Assembly: GCA_013368315.1 (NCBI GenBank)
Contig: JAACJM010000292.1
Span: 31,493 to 95,492 of the forward strand
DNA: 64,000 bases
Direction: 5' to 3'
DNA from: Tetrapyrgos nigripes
Lineage: Eukaryota > Basidiomycota > Agaricomycetes > Agaricales > Campanellaceae
The notes beneath the pieces are model-generated. The model saw only the letters and a list, made by a program, of their open reading frames with translations. It ran no database searches and had not been told where the DNA came from. A program made the position numbers and the translations under genes. Numbering within the stretch: the first letter of the stretch is position 1; each line of letters starts with the position of its first letter. This document shows, in pieces, positions 23,403 through 34,624 of the stretch.

Positions 23403-24164
23403 TATATAGTCTACGATTACCCACTGGCAACCAACTGGAGGGAACGTTGGTAAAACTGGGTCTGGCTCCAGCAACATGCATACGAGATGGGGAGAAGGAG
23501 GGCAAAGCAAAGAGAGAGAGTCAATGCTCAACTATTGACTACGGTCTGGACTATATATTTTGGGTTTAGCCGATTGACACCGGTCAATCAGTAAGTAGAT
23601 CAGGCCTTGCTGGAACATGCTGTTGCCTGATGGCATCTGGCTGCAGTTGGCTGTTTCCAGCCTTGCAATTCTGGGCAGCAAGCACCCTGTAGGAATCTTT
23701 CCTCGGTTATCTGTCGACCGCGGTATAGACCAGCATTGACAGAGTCCAGACTTTGGTTTGAACTGATGGGTATTAGTTAGTCTATGACCAACCCTGGTAT
23801 TGTGTAGGTTGAAAAGTGCAGGAATCATGAGCAGAACACTGGTGAAGGGACCTGGGCACAGTGAGGAACGGGGAGAAGACAAGGACGCGTTGGTTACAGC
23901 TGGTCCAAGAAAACCATTTACGACGTCATGAGATTCTCGACCATCATGCCAGATGACTCTGAATGAGCGCTTGACAAGTGCCAGCTAATAGGGATGGGAC
24001 TCCGAGTTTGAAACCATGAAAATGATTTCTAAGGTAAATTAAATGGACAGTGGAGAGGCAAGAATTACGAGGGCATTGAGGCTGAAGAAGTAGGGCAGTG
24101 AGTGCAGGCAAACAGCAGATAGTATGACTATACTTCCGGAGAGAAAGCCGTGGACGCACTGTAT
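23403..24164. other. Spacer with a SINE-like repeat copy, no gene
   Basis: From about 23900 to 24055 the sequence parallels 26400-26540 (ACGACGTCATG, GAGCGCTTGA, GAGTTTGAAACC). It looks like a worn copy of the dispersed family described at 46711-47028. No coding region is recognised. Confidence 0.4.
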
Positions 24165-24882
24165 CACAGCGGGGCACGGAGCATATTTGTCAGCCATTTT
24201 TGTGCATTCTTAAATGACAGATAGTTCACATGATTTTGGGTGAGATAAAATCCATCGTATTTACTGCTAAAAAACCGGGTCGCAAAAGCTCAAATTATGC
24301 GCTTAAGCTTTTCCGTGATAAACTTTTTATTCATTCGTGACCAAAAAAGGGAAGTAAATAGTATTCGAGTTTTGATTTGTAAGAAAAATACGCAAAAGGT
24401 ATGATCAATATTTGTGTGCCGGATTCCGGCGAGTAAAATGAATTCACTGGGGCAGTGAAAAACATGAACTTAAATTACCAATTTTTCTCAACAGCCGGGC
24501 ATACTCCATATGGAATATCAGCCTCAAATTGGTACTATATGGAGTAGGTCTGGTGCTGAGCAAAAATCCGTCATTTAAGTTTAGATTTTTCCCATCCGCA
24601 GTGCTTTTCCTTTTACTCGCTGGAATCTGGCACACAAATAGTGATCATACCTTTTTCGCATTTTCTCACAAATCAGAAGTCGAATACTATTTGCTTCCCT
24701 TTTTTGGTCATGAATGAATAAAAAGTTTAGCATGGAAAAACTGTAGCACATAATTTGAGCTTTTGTGACCCCTTTTTTGGCAGCTAATACAATCAATTTT
24801 ATCTCACCCAAAATCATGTGAACTATCCGTCATTTAAGAGTGCACAAAAATGGCTGGCAAATATGCTTTGCGCCCCGCTGTG
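24165..24882. mobile_element. 718-bp foldback (MITE-like) element
   Basis: The left half is the inverted complement of the right half over almost its entire length. The outer ends are CACAGCGGGGC and GCCCCGCTGTG. Further in, TTCACATGATTTTGGGTGAG at about 24227 matches the inverse at about 24820, and CTCCATATGGAATA faces TACTATATGGAG at the centre (24523). Arms are about 345 bp with scattered mismatches and only about 20 bp of loop. TAT lies directly outside both ends (24162-24164, 24883-24885), a possible 3-bp TSD. No protein is encoded with any confidence. Confidence 0.85.
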
Positions 24883-24885
24883 TAT

Positions 24886-25140
24886 ATCCCATGAAGCATG
24901 ACGCTGGCATGATGTCGTGGTTGTCGACATCATTACATAGTCCTTGGACCTGGTCCAGACCGCAATTCAGTTGTCGTAGAGACCGCAATATAAATCTGCA
25001 GGCGTGGGAAGATTGCAAAAGTCGACCTAAGTTAACTCGGCCTTTAAGAGGCCTCGTAAGGACTCTCAACCACAACTCAACTGGGGTAAAGAGCCATCGC
25101 TTCGCGTGGCAAGCTACGAGGCCTGTCCAATAAAGTCAAA
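24886..25140 (+). repeat. SINE-like dispersed repeat, copy next to the foldback element
   Basis: It shares TTGGACCTGGTCCAGAC, AAGTTAACTCGGCCTTTAAG and the end piece ACTGGGGTAAAGAGCCATCG with the reverse complement of 46711-47028. The order suggests two partial copies joined or one rearranged copy. Confidence 0.5.
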
Positions 25141-25239
25141 AATTTACTCTTATATTGACTATGCTGCAGCCACTGAGAGAAGGAGAGCTAAAACAGCAAA
25201 AGAGGATTTGAAGACAAACAGTGATACGTGAAAAATCAG

Positions 25240-25600
25240 TGTTCAAAAATCATACCTACCCATGTTGCAAGAAAAATCCCAACACAATACCAACATTGAA
25301 GCATGAAGTGTACCTCACCATCTTCATCACTCATGCAATCACTGCCAAAAAGTGAATCACTCCTCCTGGGTCCATCGTCGTCAGGCGTTAGAATCATATT
25401 CATTGCCATATGCATTCGTCCGAGTATGGACCTGTTGAGCCCAGCGGAGAAGCATTGGCACAGATGGGCCTCTGAGCAATGAGGTTCCGAGGGCAATTTG
25501 GGAAAGCCGCTATACCATTCCCAAGCTTCTGGGCCGATTGGCTCACTCACTGAGCCGGGGATGTGTAACGAAGAGAGCTTGAAGCCAGTGACGTCCTGCA
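25240..25600 (-). other. Possible minus-strand exon, family unknown
   Basis: Between a TTTGTGCAG acceptor (about 25597) and a GTACAC donor-like site (about 25312) lies an open stretch of about 95 residues. It contains LSSLHIPGSVSEPIGPEAW and a Cys/His-rich middle (HCSEAHLCQCF). It is more protein-like than its surroundings, but no neighbouring exons or known domain were found. It may be a gene fragment. Confidence 0.25.
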
Positions 25601-26340
25601 CAAACACAAAAGAAAGGTGGAACAAGGGGTGCCTTTTAAGAAACACAGAATTAACAAATCCAAAGCGACAGTCTTGAAATGAACATCAGACATTGGACAA
25701 AAGAACAACGGGAGGCTACTTCTGGAATAGCAGTGAATAATAAATTTGCAGATGTAAAGCTTCCTGTCATGCAAAAAACAAACACTCAGTACATAGAGAT
25801 GGAGACGAAAAAATCAAAGAAATGTGCCACTGCTATTGTAGAAGTTTAGTTCAAACATGCTCCTTCAACCACGATTTTATCAGAGCAAGTCTAGGATAGG
25901 TTTCTGTGGGTTTCAGCACAGATATTCCAGCGATTGGGACCAGCAGACAGAAAGAGAAAGAGAGCTTAAGAAGATGGGAAAGAGAAACAGGACTGATCAA
26001 TTGGTAGGAGTAGGCATCCAAAGGGAGGAGCCATGTCACAAGTGTGTATTATTTGCGATTTGGGGTATGCGAACACTGCTTGGAGTCAGGTAGAATCAAG
26101 GGTTGCTGCAGAACAAGAGTCCTGAGAGAACGCTGACGTCGCAGTTTGTCGACAAATCCTTGGGAAAAGGAGGACTTGACGAAAGAGAGGCAGGAATTAC
26201 AACTCGAGGCGAATGCAAGCTTGAGGAGTGGAGGAATAGGGCAGTGGAGGTTGTCGATGCTGGCAGTGAAAACGACGTGCTGACGTTTGCATGACGTTGT
26301 GGGTTGTGCCTAGACTGATCGGTTGTCGGCATCTCAGAGA
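25600..26340. other. Spacer, nothing recognised
   Basis: Short overlapping frames only, with no domain, RNA gene or repeat partner seen. Confidence 0.4.
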
Positions 26341-26545
26341 CCGGCAATAGAAATCTGAATGACCCAACTTAAAGGCCTCGCATTGTTCTGAGAAAGCTGT
26401 GAACGACGTCATGGGTCTCGACCGTGATTCCAGATGAGCGCTTGATGAGCGCCAACGCACAGGGGTGGGAGTTTGAACCCGTGGAAAAGATCCAGGAGGT
26501 CGCTACGACATAAATTAACTCAGCCTAAAGGCCTCGTAATCATCT
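26340..26545 (+). repeat. SINE-like dispersed repeat copy with box B-like motif
   Basis: It contains ACGACGTCATGGGTCTCGAC, GATGAGCGCTTGATGAGCG, GGGAGTTTGAACCCGTGG and ends TTAACTCAGCCTAAAGGCCT. GAGTTTGAACCC resembles the internal Pol III box B of tRNA genes (GGTTCGAANCC), which suggests a tRNA-derived SINE. It does not fold into a tRNA. Confidence 0.45.
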
Positions 26546-27575
26546 CCCCATTCCCATTCTTTCCTGTCCCCGACTTCTCATCCAAACTCTGTTCAAGCAT
26601 CCCAAGTTGAATTGAAGGCATAGAAGACGATCCACCTCAGCCTCGAATCCTCCATCTCGCCAAATTTTTACCTGGGAGCAAGGGAATAAACGAACGCAAA
26701 GAGACGTGGACGGGATGTGGGGAGCTAACGAGTGCAGAGAGAGAGCGTTTTTCTGGACAAAAAGCTAAAGAAGTAGGTAAGAAAAAGACGGGGCTAATAC
26801 GAGTTTATATCAGCTCGAAATGAAATGAAATTTGTGAAAATACGGCGCGAGAAAAGAAAGTAAAAGCCAACGTATCATCAGTAATCCCTGGCCAAAATCC
26901 TCCTTTATGATATGTAGCTGGTTACAATAACATTTGAGGCGTTAGATTGGGTGTTTGAGTAGAGCGGGTAGACAGAAGTCGCCATGGTGTGGCAATGGCG
27001 AATGGGCTAAATATAGAGTTGGAAGAAGAGAACGATACCGGGAGTTTACGTCCGACATCAAGCAGTTTTTGGCGACGCAGTTGGACAAAGGTAGAGAAGG
27101 GTACGAAAAGGAGAAAGGAAGGAAAAGAGGACATTGGTTAGTATGTGTTTATATCGCATAAAAACCAGATTTAAACCAAAAAGAGAGAGAGATGAGAAAA
27201 AAGAACGGAAAGTGAACGTACCTTATCGTCCTGGACTCCTCAGTAGCCATCACCTCCACCACCACCACTTCCATCTTTCTCATTACCATGGCCTTGTTGG
27301 CCGTCCACACCAGACCCCGATCCCAGCCCAGACCCAGGAGACGAGAATGACAAAGGAATCGTCTTCCTTGATCTATTATTCGTGTTAGCATTTCCACTTG
27401 CGTGATTACTCAAACTTGATCCAGAAATAGGGAGCATCAACGTGAAGGGTATTGTGGGGCAAGTGTATCTGGAGCATTGAATGGCGGTGGTGGTGGCCGT
27501 AGTGTGGAAGAGAATGATTCAGAGAGTTTATGGCTGACGTCGAGAAACCTTGGCATCGGAAGACAACAACAACGG
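26546..27575. repeat. Module upstream of gene 2 (parallels about 52650-53535)
   Basis: The order of conserved pieces is the same as in the second module: CATCTCCCCATTCCC, the GAAGAAGAGAACGATACCG piece, GAGTTTACGTCCGACATC, then GGCATCGGAAGACAAC. The pieces have no intact gene. On the minus strand a Gly/Ser/Asn-rich coding-like piece lies at 27440-27150. Confidence 0.6.
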
Positions 27576-29452
27576 CCCATCAGGAAAAGCTTCATATACA
27601 CCTTCATGCAATAAGTGTCTAATTAGGCTTTTTGTGCATAAAAATGCAAAATTTTATATAGTTTATACCTCGCTTTGCATAAGGTTTGAGACGAATTGAA
27701 TAACTATGCATTCAGAGCAACTTTATGCATTCTAGTGCATAATAGATGCTTGAAGTTGTATCGAAATGCATACTGCTCCTGTTCTCTTTATCCATTTTCC
27801 GGCGGCAGAAATAGTCAGAAGTATCAGATTTGCTTTCCACTCTAGTGATACTATACAAGTATTCTACTTAAACTACATTACTCCGTCATTTCTGACTCCC
27901 TCTGACTGTCTGGTGTCATCGCCAAGTCTGAGTACCCTGGAAATAAATGAGTGCGCAATAGTCAGCGACAGATGAGACAGCGGTCAAGAAACCATAAACA
28001 TACATATATCGCTTTGCGCACCTGGTCCCAACGAGAAACGCCTCATCGAGAAAGACAAGCGAGCAAGTTGTACGTATCTACCAAGTCCTGGTTCCACTCA
28101 GGAGTGGAAGGGGGAGGCGAGGGAAGGGACAAAACGAAGAGTGGGAATCATGGAGCTAGATCTGGCAGAAAGACACCTTCGCACAATCTTTCCGAGTGCA
28201 GAGACACCCTCAATACCATTGACGGAATGAGTATAGTTGCTGTACTGGCACTGTGTAGCTGCGGAACTGTGTGTCAAGGGATATCTTGAAGGACGTTTGA
28301 AGTGACTGGTGACACGCTGGTAGCTTCCGAAGAATTCAAGCTCCGATAGAAGAACTGTACAGTTGCTTGATTCGGATTTGAGGTCAACAAACGGTCACCT
28401 GACTCATGTTGACTTCTCTTCAAGTTCTTTCAATCTCGAACTTCAACTCAAGGTAATGGTATTCCCGTGCTGTCTTACCCTCCGTACTCCGTCGACGACA
28501 TCCTCACTGCCCTTGGCCTACTCAGGCTGCAAGAGTAATCTTTTTGTTTGGGATTTTGGGCACAATGTACGTCCCGCTATGCCTTCAACATGTACTCTTT
28601 CCAACTCACATCTCGTCACCAACTTTTACATTATTTTAGGTACTTTTAGGTACAGTGCCCTGCACGACTGCCAATGTCAATTGCCGTTTACTTAGTATCC
28701 TTGCCCCGCTGTGCTCTGTAGGGTCAGTCTTTTTCGCTCAGTATCTCTAACGTTTCTGACGCTGACCGCCCCTCATCTCCAAAGTTTTATTGCATAGGTC
28801 ATTGACGTATGATCAGGTATGTCCTCGGCACTCCCTACCTATCTTTCCTTACACTAATGTTTTTATATCCAGGTGTTTGTTCACTAGAGTGTCCAGGCTG
28901 CATCCTTACCTCCAAGGTTTTAAGGCATCGGCCATCGACGTCTCATCAGGTTTGTGCTCGGCACTGTCTATTGTTCCTTACACTGATATTTTCTCTCAAG
29001 GCGTTTGTTCACTAGGGTCTCCAGGCTGCATTGAAGATGTCACATCGTTGTTGCTCATTGATGTACGCTCAAGTATGTGTTCGATCTTCCTTGTTTGGTA
29101 TAATGTCCAGCCTGCGTCAGGACTGTTGTATAGCTGTATGGTACCTAATTGTCATGATTGTACTTCGTAGTCTTTGCCAATACACGCCCCTTTATCTGCT
29201 CATGGTTCTTATTGTGTCAAATGTGACAAACCAAGGGAATATATGACTGAATCTCGTTGAGTTAGCGAGTGTAAGCTATGCCTTCTGTTGCATAAAAAGG
29301 TAAAATTTGTGCATAATTCATGCCGCCGAAGAAAGGACTTGCATGAGGAGCATAATTTGCATAATCTTGCAATTTAATGCATTCTCATGCATTTTTCGGT
29401 CTTTTTTATCCCTTTATTGCATGAAAGTGTATATGAAGCTTTTCCTGATGGG
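27576..29452. mobile_element. TIR element of family X (copy X2), 1877 bp
   Basis: The ends are CCCATCAGGAAAAGCTTCAT (27576) and its near-exact inverse at 29452. The homologous module at 53535/53536 (GACGG|GATCATG) lacks this block, so the boundaries are fixed by an empty site. A TSD is not obvious. Both ends are followed by ATGCA-rich sequence. No transposase is recognised. It includes the tandem exon-like repeats at 28750-29100. Confidence 0.8.
28750..29100 (+). repeat. Tandem repeat with a period of about 125-133 bp
   Basis: Units start at about 28801 (ATTGACGTATGATCAGGT), 28934 (ATCGACGTCTCATCAGGT) and 29057 (ATTGATGTACGCTCAAGT). Each full unit contains CTCGGCACT, TTCCTTACACT and GTGTTTGTTCACTAG or its variant, with GT and AG sites that look like a repeated intron-exon unit. 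Confidence 0.75.
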
Positions 29453-31093
29453 GATCATGAAAGAGAGATCTGGAAGAGACAGAAAGAGTTAAAAAAAGGA
29501 GAAAATGTCACCGCAAGGCAAATGTACATACGCTACTAGCCTTCGTAGACTTCGTTATTTAAAAACCGAGCCCTTGACGTAGTTCCAGAACCAGCAGTAT
29601 TAGGACCATCCAGCTCCTTTCAGAGCATCTAGTGGTATCCCATATTCGCCACCGTGAATTTGCCGAGGATTGCATAGAGTCGGTGAGCTGCGCTGTTTTG
29701 TTGTTTTGGACGTTCACAGGTTTGGAGCGTGACCACTGTGATGGCGTGACAGTTGAGAGTCAGAAAAAGAACGTTGACGACGACGAGAATTGTGATCAAT
29801 GGCGGAGAGATGGATTGAAAGCATAAGCAGTGCTATGCGTGGAAGTCTGTAACCCTGAAACAAAAATTCGTCTACTGAGTTCTAACGCCAGAGTGAAGTG
29901 TTCAGCGGTTTTTGTTGAGAGTCAGAATGAAACCGACACAGAGACCGAAAATGAAGAGAACCGGCGGAAGAGAATCAAAACGCGAAAAAGACGAACGGAA
30001 ATGTACCTGATCTATCATCCCTTGCCCCATCCGCCCTCATACCCTCATATCCACTACCACTACCACCACGTTCTCCCTCATCACCAAGTCCTTTATCATC
30101 ACTTTTACTTCCAAAAACCAACGAAAACGCCTTAACATTATCGTCCCCGGACCCAATTCTCTACGCCGACCCAAACCCGTCCTTTCCCCTCGTCAACAGA
30201 CGCTCCGAATTGTTCAGTTGGTTTCGTTTGGGCTGCGATTCGGAGAAACCCTTTTCGTGAGGATGAGTTCTTTGCTGAAGGCGGGGAGAACGGCGGGGGA
30301 GAACGGCGGGGGCTGATGGTTGGTGGCTGGATTTATGGTCGTTGGGGTCCCGCTGCGTTGAGGACAAAAGAGGAACGGGTGGGCACGAAAGTGTACATGT
30401 GCATTTCAGGGACAAAGAAAGGCGATCTCATCCATTCTCTTTAGTAGCACCCGCCAGAACTCTTTCTGCGGCTTTTTTGCTCTCTCCAAACTAGCTTCAG
30501 AATCGTCCAGACTCTCGTGGGCCCTCAATCAACTCCGACACTGTATGAAGTGATCGTAACGGCGGTATGGGAGCGAACGGGTGAGGGGATTAGAGTGTCT
30601 AGGTCGTTGGATGCGTTGGCGAGAAAAAGAAGTTTGGAGAGTTTACGGCCGACGTTTGGAAGTCTTGACGTAGATGTAGAGGCGGGTATGGATGGTAGGG
30701 AGGCTGCTTAGCGTCTAGATAGGTAGAAAGAAAAGAAAAGACAAGAACAAATCGTTAGTACCATTCGTTGATTGTCGGAAAATACGCATCAGCCAACTCA
30801 CCTCTTGTAGTTTTACCACCAATCTAATTAGAACCCAAAAGCACATCGCTCTTGTTTCCAATCGCACCCACAGAAACCCTCTCATTCGCTGTACCCGCTT
30901 GGACCCCATTTGTAAAATTCACTGCCACGTCTCGTTCCGACAACTCGATCTTGCGAACCTCTGCATTGCGGAATAGCTTCGGTCTTCAAGTGACTAGGTC
31001 GTGATACGGGGTGCAGAAGGGTTTCAGATGACTGAATAGCTCCAAAGTCAACGATAGTCCATATGCAGGGTTGTCGTTTATGTGGGGACTCGG
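29453..31093. other. Continuation of the gene 2 upstream module, worn minus-strand gene
   Basis: After X2 the module resumes (GGGATCATGAAAGAGAG, parallel to 53534 onward). From about 30920 to 30000 on the minus strand the same broken module as in the 5' flank of gene 1 is visible (NGVQAGTANERVSVGA at about 30900, a basic piece ending KRMDE at about 30440). No intact gene. Confidence 0.45.
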
Positions 31094-32318
31094 CAAGGGG
31101 TCTTCAGTTGGTCTACCTGAGACCAGACCTTGGGGGAGGGGGGTCTGGAGAGACCTTATGACCAAAAGGTACACCATCACATGAAGGGTGTATAGACATA
31201 CTTTATGAAGCCATTTGGATCTGAAAGTGCACAAAACATACTCAGGACCCATAAAAGCCATGTGTAATGAGCTTTCTGGCCCGTAACAATGAAATCTCAC
31301 CTTTAAATGGTATGTAATTGCCACGATCAGTGATGTCACCACAGGTTTTGACTTTCCGCCCTCAACACGTGACGTCCCAATGGGGCTTCAATCGGCCGAC
31401 CGAAAGCCTCCTGTGTGTTTTGTTTATTCGTTCGTTGATTGTTCTTTCACCACCACCACTACCACCACCACCACTACCACCACCACTCACGAATGCCCTC
31501 CCCCCCTGGTCTTAGGCCTGCTCTCTCTATGCCTTGTAAGATAATCTATCACCATTGTCTCGCTTTTCCACTATCAGTTTGCTTCTATAGTGTCCTTCTG
31601 GTCTGTTTTGCTAACTTGCTCCTCTTTCAGGCTTATGTTGTGGTTCTTCTAGGGCTGGAGGCCCATTTTGTGCTTATGAGTTGAATGGGATAGGATAGTG
31701 TAGTTTAGTGTCTTTTGGACATGTTCAACACATCTTTTGGAGGTTTTTATATCAGGTTTATAGTGTATATTCCCTTAGCATGTCCAAATGTATCATTTTT
31801 ATGCTATTACATGGCATTTAAGAGCTCGTATATCAGGTTGACTTTGCCTCACCATAGCTCTGAGGCTTCTGTAGTGAAACGACGCTCACAACTTCAACCA
31901 GAGGCCAAAAATACAAACAAAAGCACCTCCGGAGGAAGAACAATGGAGCTCCGGGCTTGGCCCGTGGCCCATCAAAGGGCTTGCCTTTTTGGACCGTGGG
32001 AACATCACGTGTTGAGGGCGAAGAGTGCCCAAGTATGTCACCACTGGTGCCACATCACAAACATTGTCAGAAAATGATTTGCTACCTCAATATGATAGGT
32101 GTCACACAGAATATATCACTAATCCACAGCATCTGTAGGTTAGCAGAGGGCCTATGAGGTAGCCAGGAGGAAAAATTGATCTGATTTCATGATTTGTAAG
32201 CCATATTTATCTTATCACTTACCATTTTTGGGAAGGAGAGGGGGAGGGGGGGGTCAAGCTGGACCTTATGACCAAAAAGGAACGTCCGGTCTGGTCATAT
32301 CATTTTGGAGACCCCTTG
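31094..32318. mobile_element. Non-autonomous hAT-like DNA transposon, 1225 bp, 8-bp TSD
   Basis: Inverted ends CAAGGGGTCT (31094) and AGACCCCTTG (ending 32318) continue imperfectly with GACCAGACC inside both ends. The 8-bp direct repeat GGACTCGG flanks the element (31086-31093, 32319-32326). The gene 1 and gene 4 flanks run uninterrupted across the site (GGCGTTTATGTAGGTGAGAG region). An 8-bp TSD with C-A-x-G-G ends is the hAT pattern. No transposase frame is seen. Inside are a CCA-rich microsatellite and two direct copies of ACCTTATGACCAAAA near the ends. Confidence 0.85.
31445..31492 (+). repeat. CAC/CCA microsatellite
   Basis: A run of CAC and CTA triplets (CACCACCACTACCACCACC repeated) lies inside the hAT-like element. 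Confidence 0.85.
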
Positions 32319-32326
32319 GGACTCGG

Positions 32327-32759
32327 GGGAGAGAGGCGTTGGGAGTGACGAATGGTCTTGGGCTAAATGAGAAGGGCTTTTTCATGGTATGGGCTGAGGG
32401 AGGAAGGAATGGTAGCACGGGTTTTAGAAGAAACACCGAGGGAACTGACGGGTTGGAGTGGGTGACCGGGCATGCGAGCGAACAGCCAAAAGCCAAAGTG
32501 ACTTGGTGTCAAAGTGAAGGTAGTACACCGAGGAAAGTGACCAGACGAAAAGAAGAGAATGAGTAGAAGGTGGAGAGCCGGGATATGATGGATGTTGGAT
32601 GATGGCTTTGGGGGAAGGAAAGTGGGTTGTCTCGGTGGAAGACGACGTTGAGAAAGTCGGTGAGTTCCAAATTTGGCATCGCACTGCTTACAATGTTTAC
32701 AAAATGATATTCATCTCTGCCTATAAAATAGACTAAGGTATGTCGACCTCGATGAACCT
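32327..32759. other. 5' flank of gene 2 between two transposons
   Basis: This stretch parallels about 16245-16590 and 58110-58440 (GAGGCGTTGGGAGTGACG, GTGACCGGGCATGCGAGCG, GTGGGTTGTCTCGGTGGAAG). It is module sequence, not a gene. Confidence 0.6.
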
Positions 32760-32768
32760 AACTGGTAA

Positions 32769-34311
32769 ACAAAACGCTATCCCGCCACCTGTTCGACACT
32801 CTCACGTGATCAAAAAGTCACGCAAGTCCATGGTCCACGGATGAGTCAGCATGCGCGCGCGTCCGATTTTTCTTTAAGTTCAGCGTCGCGCCGCCTCCAG
32901 ACCTTCCTCACAGCAGAACGAGTTATCCGTAAGACCCGAAACTTTGCATACATATTTATATAAATAGTTTTTGTATATATAGCAAAAAAAAATTGAAATA
33001 CGACGGTAAAATTTAATGAAATTCTTTAATCTTTTTGTACCTGGTAGCCCAGGGTGTTCCTCTCCTGTCGTTTCGCCGTTTTACTAGATGAGCTTGCCCA
33101 AGTTGTAGGCCGGGCTCCTCGGGAATCCTCAAAACTTGCAATATCTTCCACAAAATGACTAATATCACGACCCAATTTCCTATCGTGCAACCCTTTGAGC
33201 CAAGTGAATTTCCTCCTTATGCTTTAGATGAATCCATGCACAAGGGTCATCCTCAAAGACCTTGATGGCCAGCCAACCATCACACTTGAAGGTATGCATC
33301 TGCCCCTTGTCCCGTTGAGAGGCGACAGGCTTACGCTGGCATTTGGTATTCTGAGAGCAGCTGTACTGAAAACGAGCTGAAGGTGTATTCCGGTGATCGA
33401 CATGCTTGTGATATCTGAAATGAGTAAGTATATAATCAACAAAAAGGAAAAGAAAAAACTGACGTAAAATGAAGACCTGTGGCATTCCAGACTTCAGACA
33501 CAATGTGTTCAGCTTTTGTTGCCAAAGCGGTGTCCTTGAGTTGTACACCAGAGAGGTCAACCTGAGCATCAAAGGAATGAATACCCTGTAAATTCTCGAT
33601 GGTGCGAACAAAGTCTGCGAGGGGTACAGTTGGCAGACCACGCAATAATGTGTCCAATTCTTCCTCATCACTGGAAGGTGTGGGATCATGAGCTGATATA
33701 TTTGTACCTTATAACAGTGGTAGATCAGTATAGTACAAAGCAGAGATGTCAAGCTTACCATTTTCACCCAATTTGGGCTTTTTTTTAGGTTTGTTGCGAC
33801 ATTTAGTGCTGCAAGTGCTGAAGAATCCTCCATTAGTGCCTGGCTTAGCAAAAGCACTCAGAGGCCTTGCTTGTGCACAGCCAGTACACATTCTGGTTTG
33901 CTCTTGTGGCTGGCTAGATGCCATGGGAAACGGCGGGACGGATTGTATGACAGGGGGCGGCAACGAAATGAATGAAAAGAAGCACAGAAGCAGTGACGGC
34001 ACTTTGCTGACATTGTTTGTCGCAAAGTGCACAGGTAAACAAACACCAGAAAAGCGTACTGTAAGGATTTTCTTAGATATTACCATTTTACTTCAATTTT
34101 TTTTTTGCTATATATTCTAAAAATGTCTATATAGGTATGTATGCAAAGTTTCAAGTACTAGAGATAGACCGTTCGGCCGTGAGGAAGGCCTGGAGGGACG
34201 CGACGCTGGACTTAAGAAAATCGACGCGCGCGCATGCTGACTCACCCCATGGACTTGCGTGACTTTTTGATCACGTGAGAGTGTCGAACAGGTGGCGGGA
34301 TAGCGTTTTGT
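32769..34311. mobile_element. Mutator-like (MULE) element, 1543 bp, long TIRs, 9-bp TSD
   Basis: Both ends begin ACAAAACGCTATCCCGCCAC and stay near-identical for about 60 bases, then similar with small changes for about 250 bp (left 32769 to about 33015, right about 34060-34311). The 9-bp direct repeat AACTGGTAA flanks it (32760-32768, 34312-34320). Long TIRs plus a 9-bp TSD are diagnostic of Mutator-like elements. The inside carries a short spliced gene with zinc-finger-like Cys patterns but no DDE transposase core, so it is an internally deleted, non-autonomous copy. Confidence 0.88.
33180..33924 (-). CDS. MULE-borne zinc-finger protein, 214 aa (truncated transposase-like)
   Basis: Minus-strand exons 33924-33759, 33707-33464 and 33414-33180 join in phase (645 nt) through two introns of 51 and 49 nt and end in TAG. 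Residues 13-42 hold CTGC ... STCSTKC, a C-x2-C/C-x3-C zinc-binding pattern, followed by a Lys-rich stretch (RNKPKKKPK). The last exon has YSCSQNTKC and FKCDGWLAIKV, which resemble the Cys-rich DNA-binding (WRKY/FLYWCH-type) heads of fungal MULE transposases. The protein stops soon after HLKHKEEIHLAQ, where such transposases would continue to the catalytic part. So it probably keeps only the DNA-binding region and might compete for TIRs. Family placement is inference. Confidence 0.55.
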
Positions 34312-34320
34312 AACTGGTAA

Positions 34321-34624
34321 ACAGTAAAAAATAGAGAAAATTACGGACTCGAAGGAGTATAAGTGAGGGTGTGCAGAAGGAGGCATGGGCGGAGGGCGGT
34401 ACTGGACAATGGAATAACGACTTCGCCTGAGTTTCCGAGGCTCAAGGAGGCCGGAATGATGACAACACACCCGGAGGTACGCGCGGGTGGTTGTTGTTGT
34501 TGCCAGGCAACAGCAATCTGTTGCCTGGCATCGTATTGCCGTTGTGGTATCAAACTTCCTGTCAGTACACACACTGACTCTTTCTACTACCGCCACCACC
34601 ACCACCACCACCACCACACTCACC
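34321..34624 (+). promoter_or_regulatory. Gene 2 promoter region
   Basis: From about 34525 on, the sequence follows the promoter of genes 1 and 4 (TCAGTACACACACTGACTC, then TCTACTACCGCCACCACC just before the ATG). The part before that is unique to this copy and includes a perfect hairpin at 34501-34530. Confidence 0.5.
34501..34530 (+). repeat. Perfect 13-bp inverted repeat with 4-nt loop
   Basis: TGCCAGGCAACAG and CTGTTGCCTGGCA are separated by CAAT, about 95 bases before the gene 2 ATG. Genes 1 and 4 have no such repeat at this place. Confidence 0.95.

Noticed and set aside
26400..26520. Possible tRNA gene around the box B-like motif
   Set aside because: No acceptor stem or anticodon arm can be drawn; the sequence recurs as part of a dispersed repeat.
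28685..28705. GCCCCGCTGTG near 28690 as an end of another foldback element
   Set aside because: Only the outer 11 bases match the foldback end; no inverted partner arm is found nearby.
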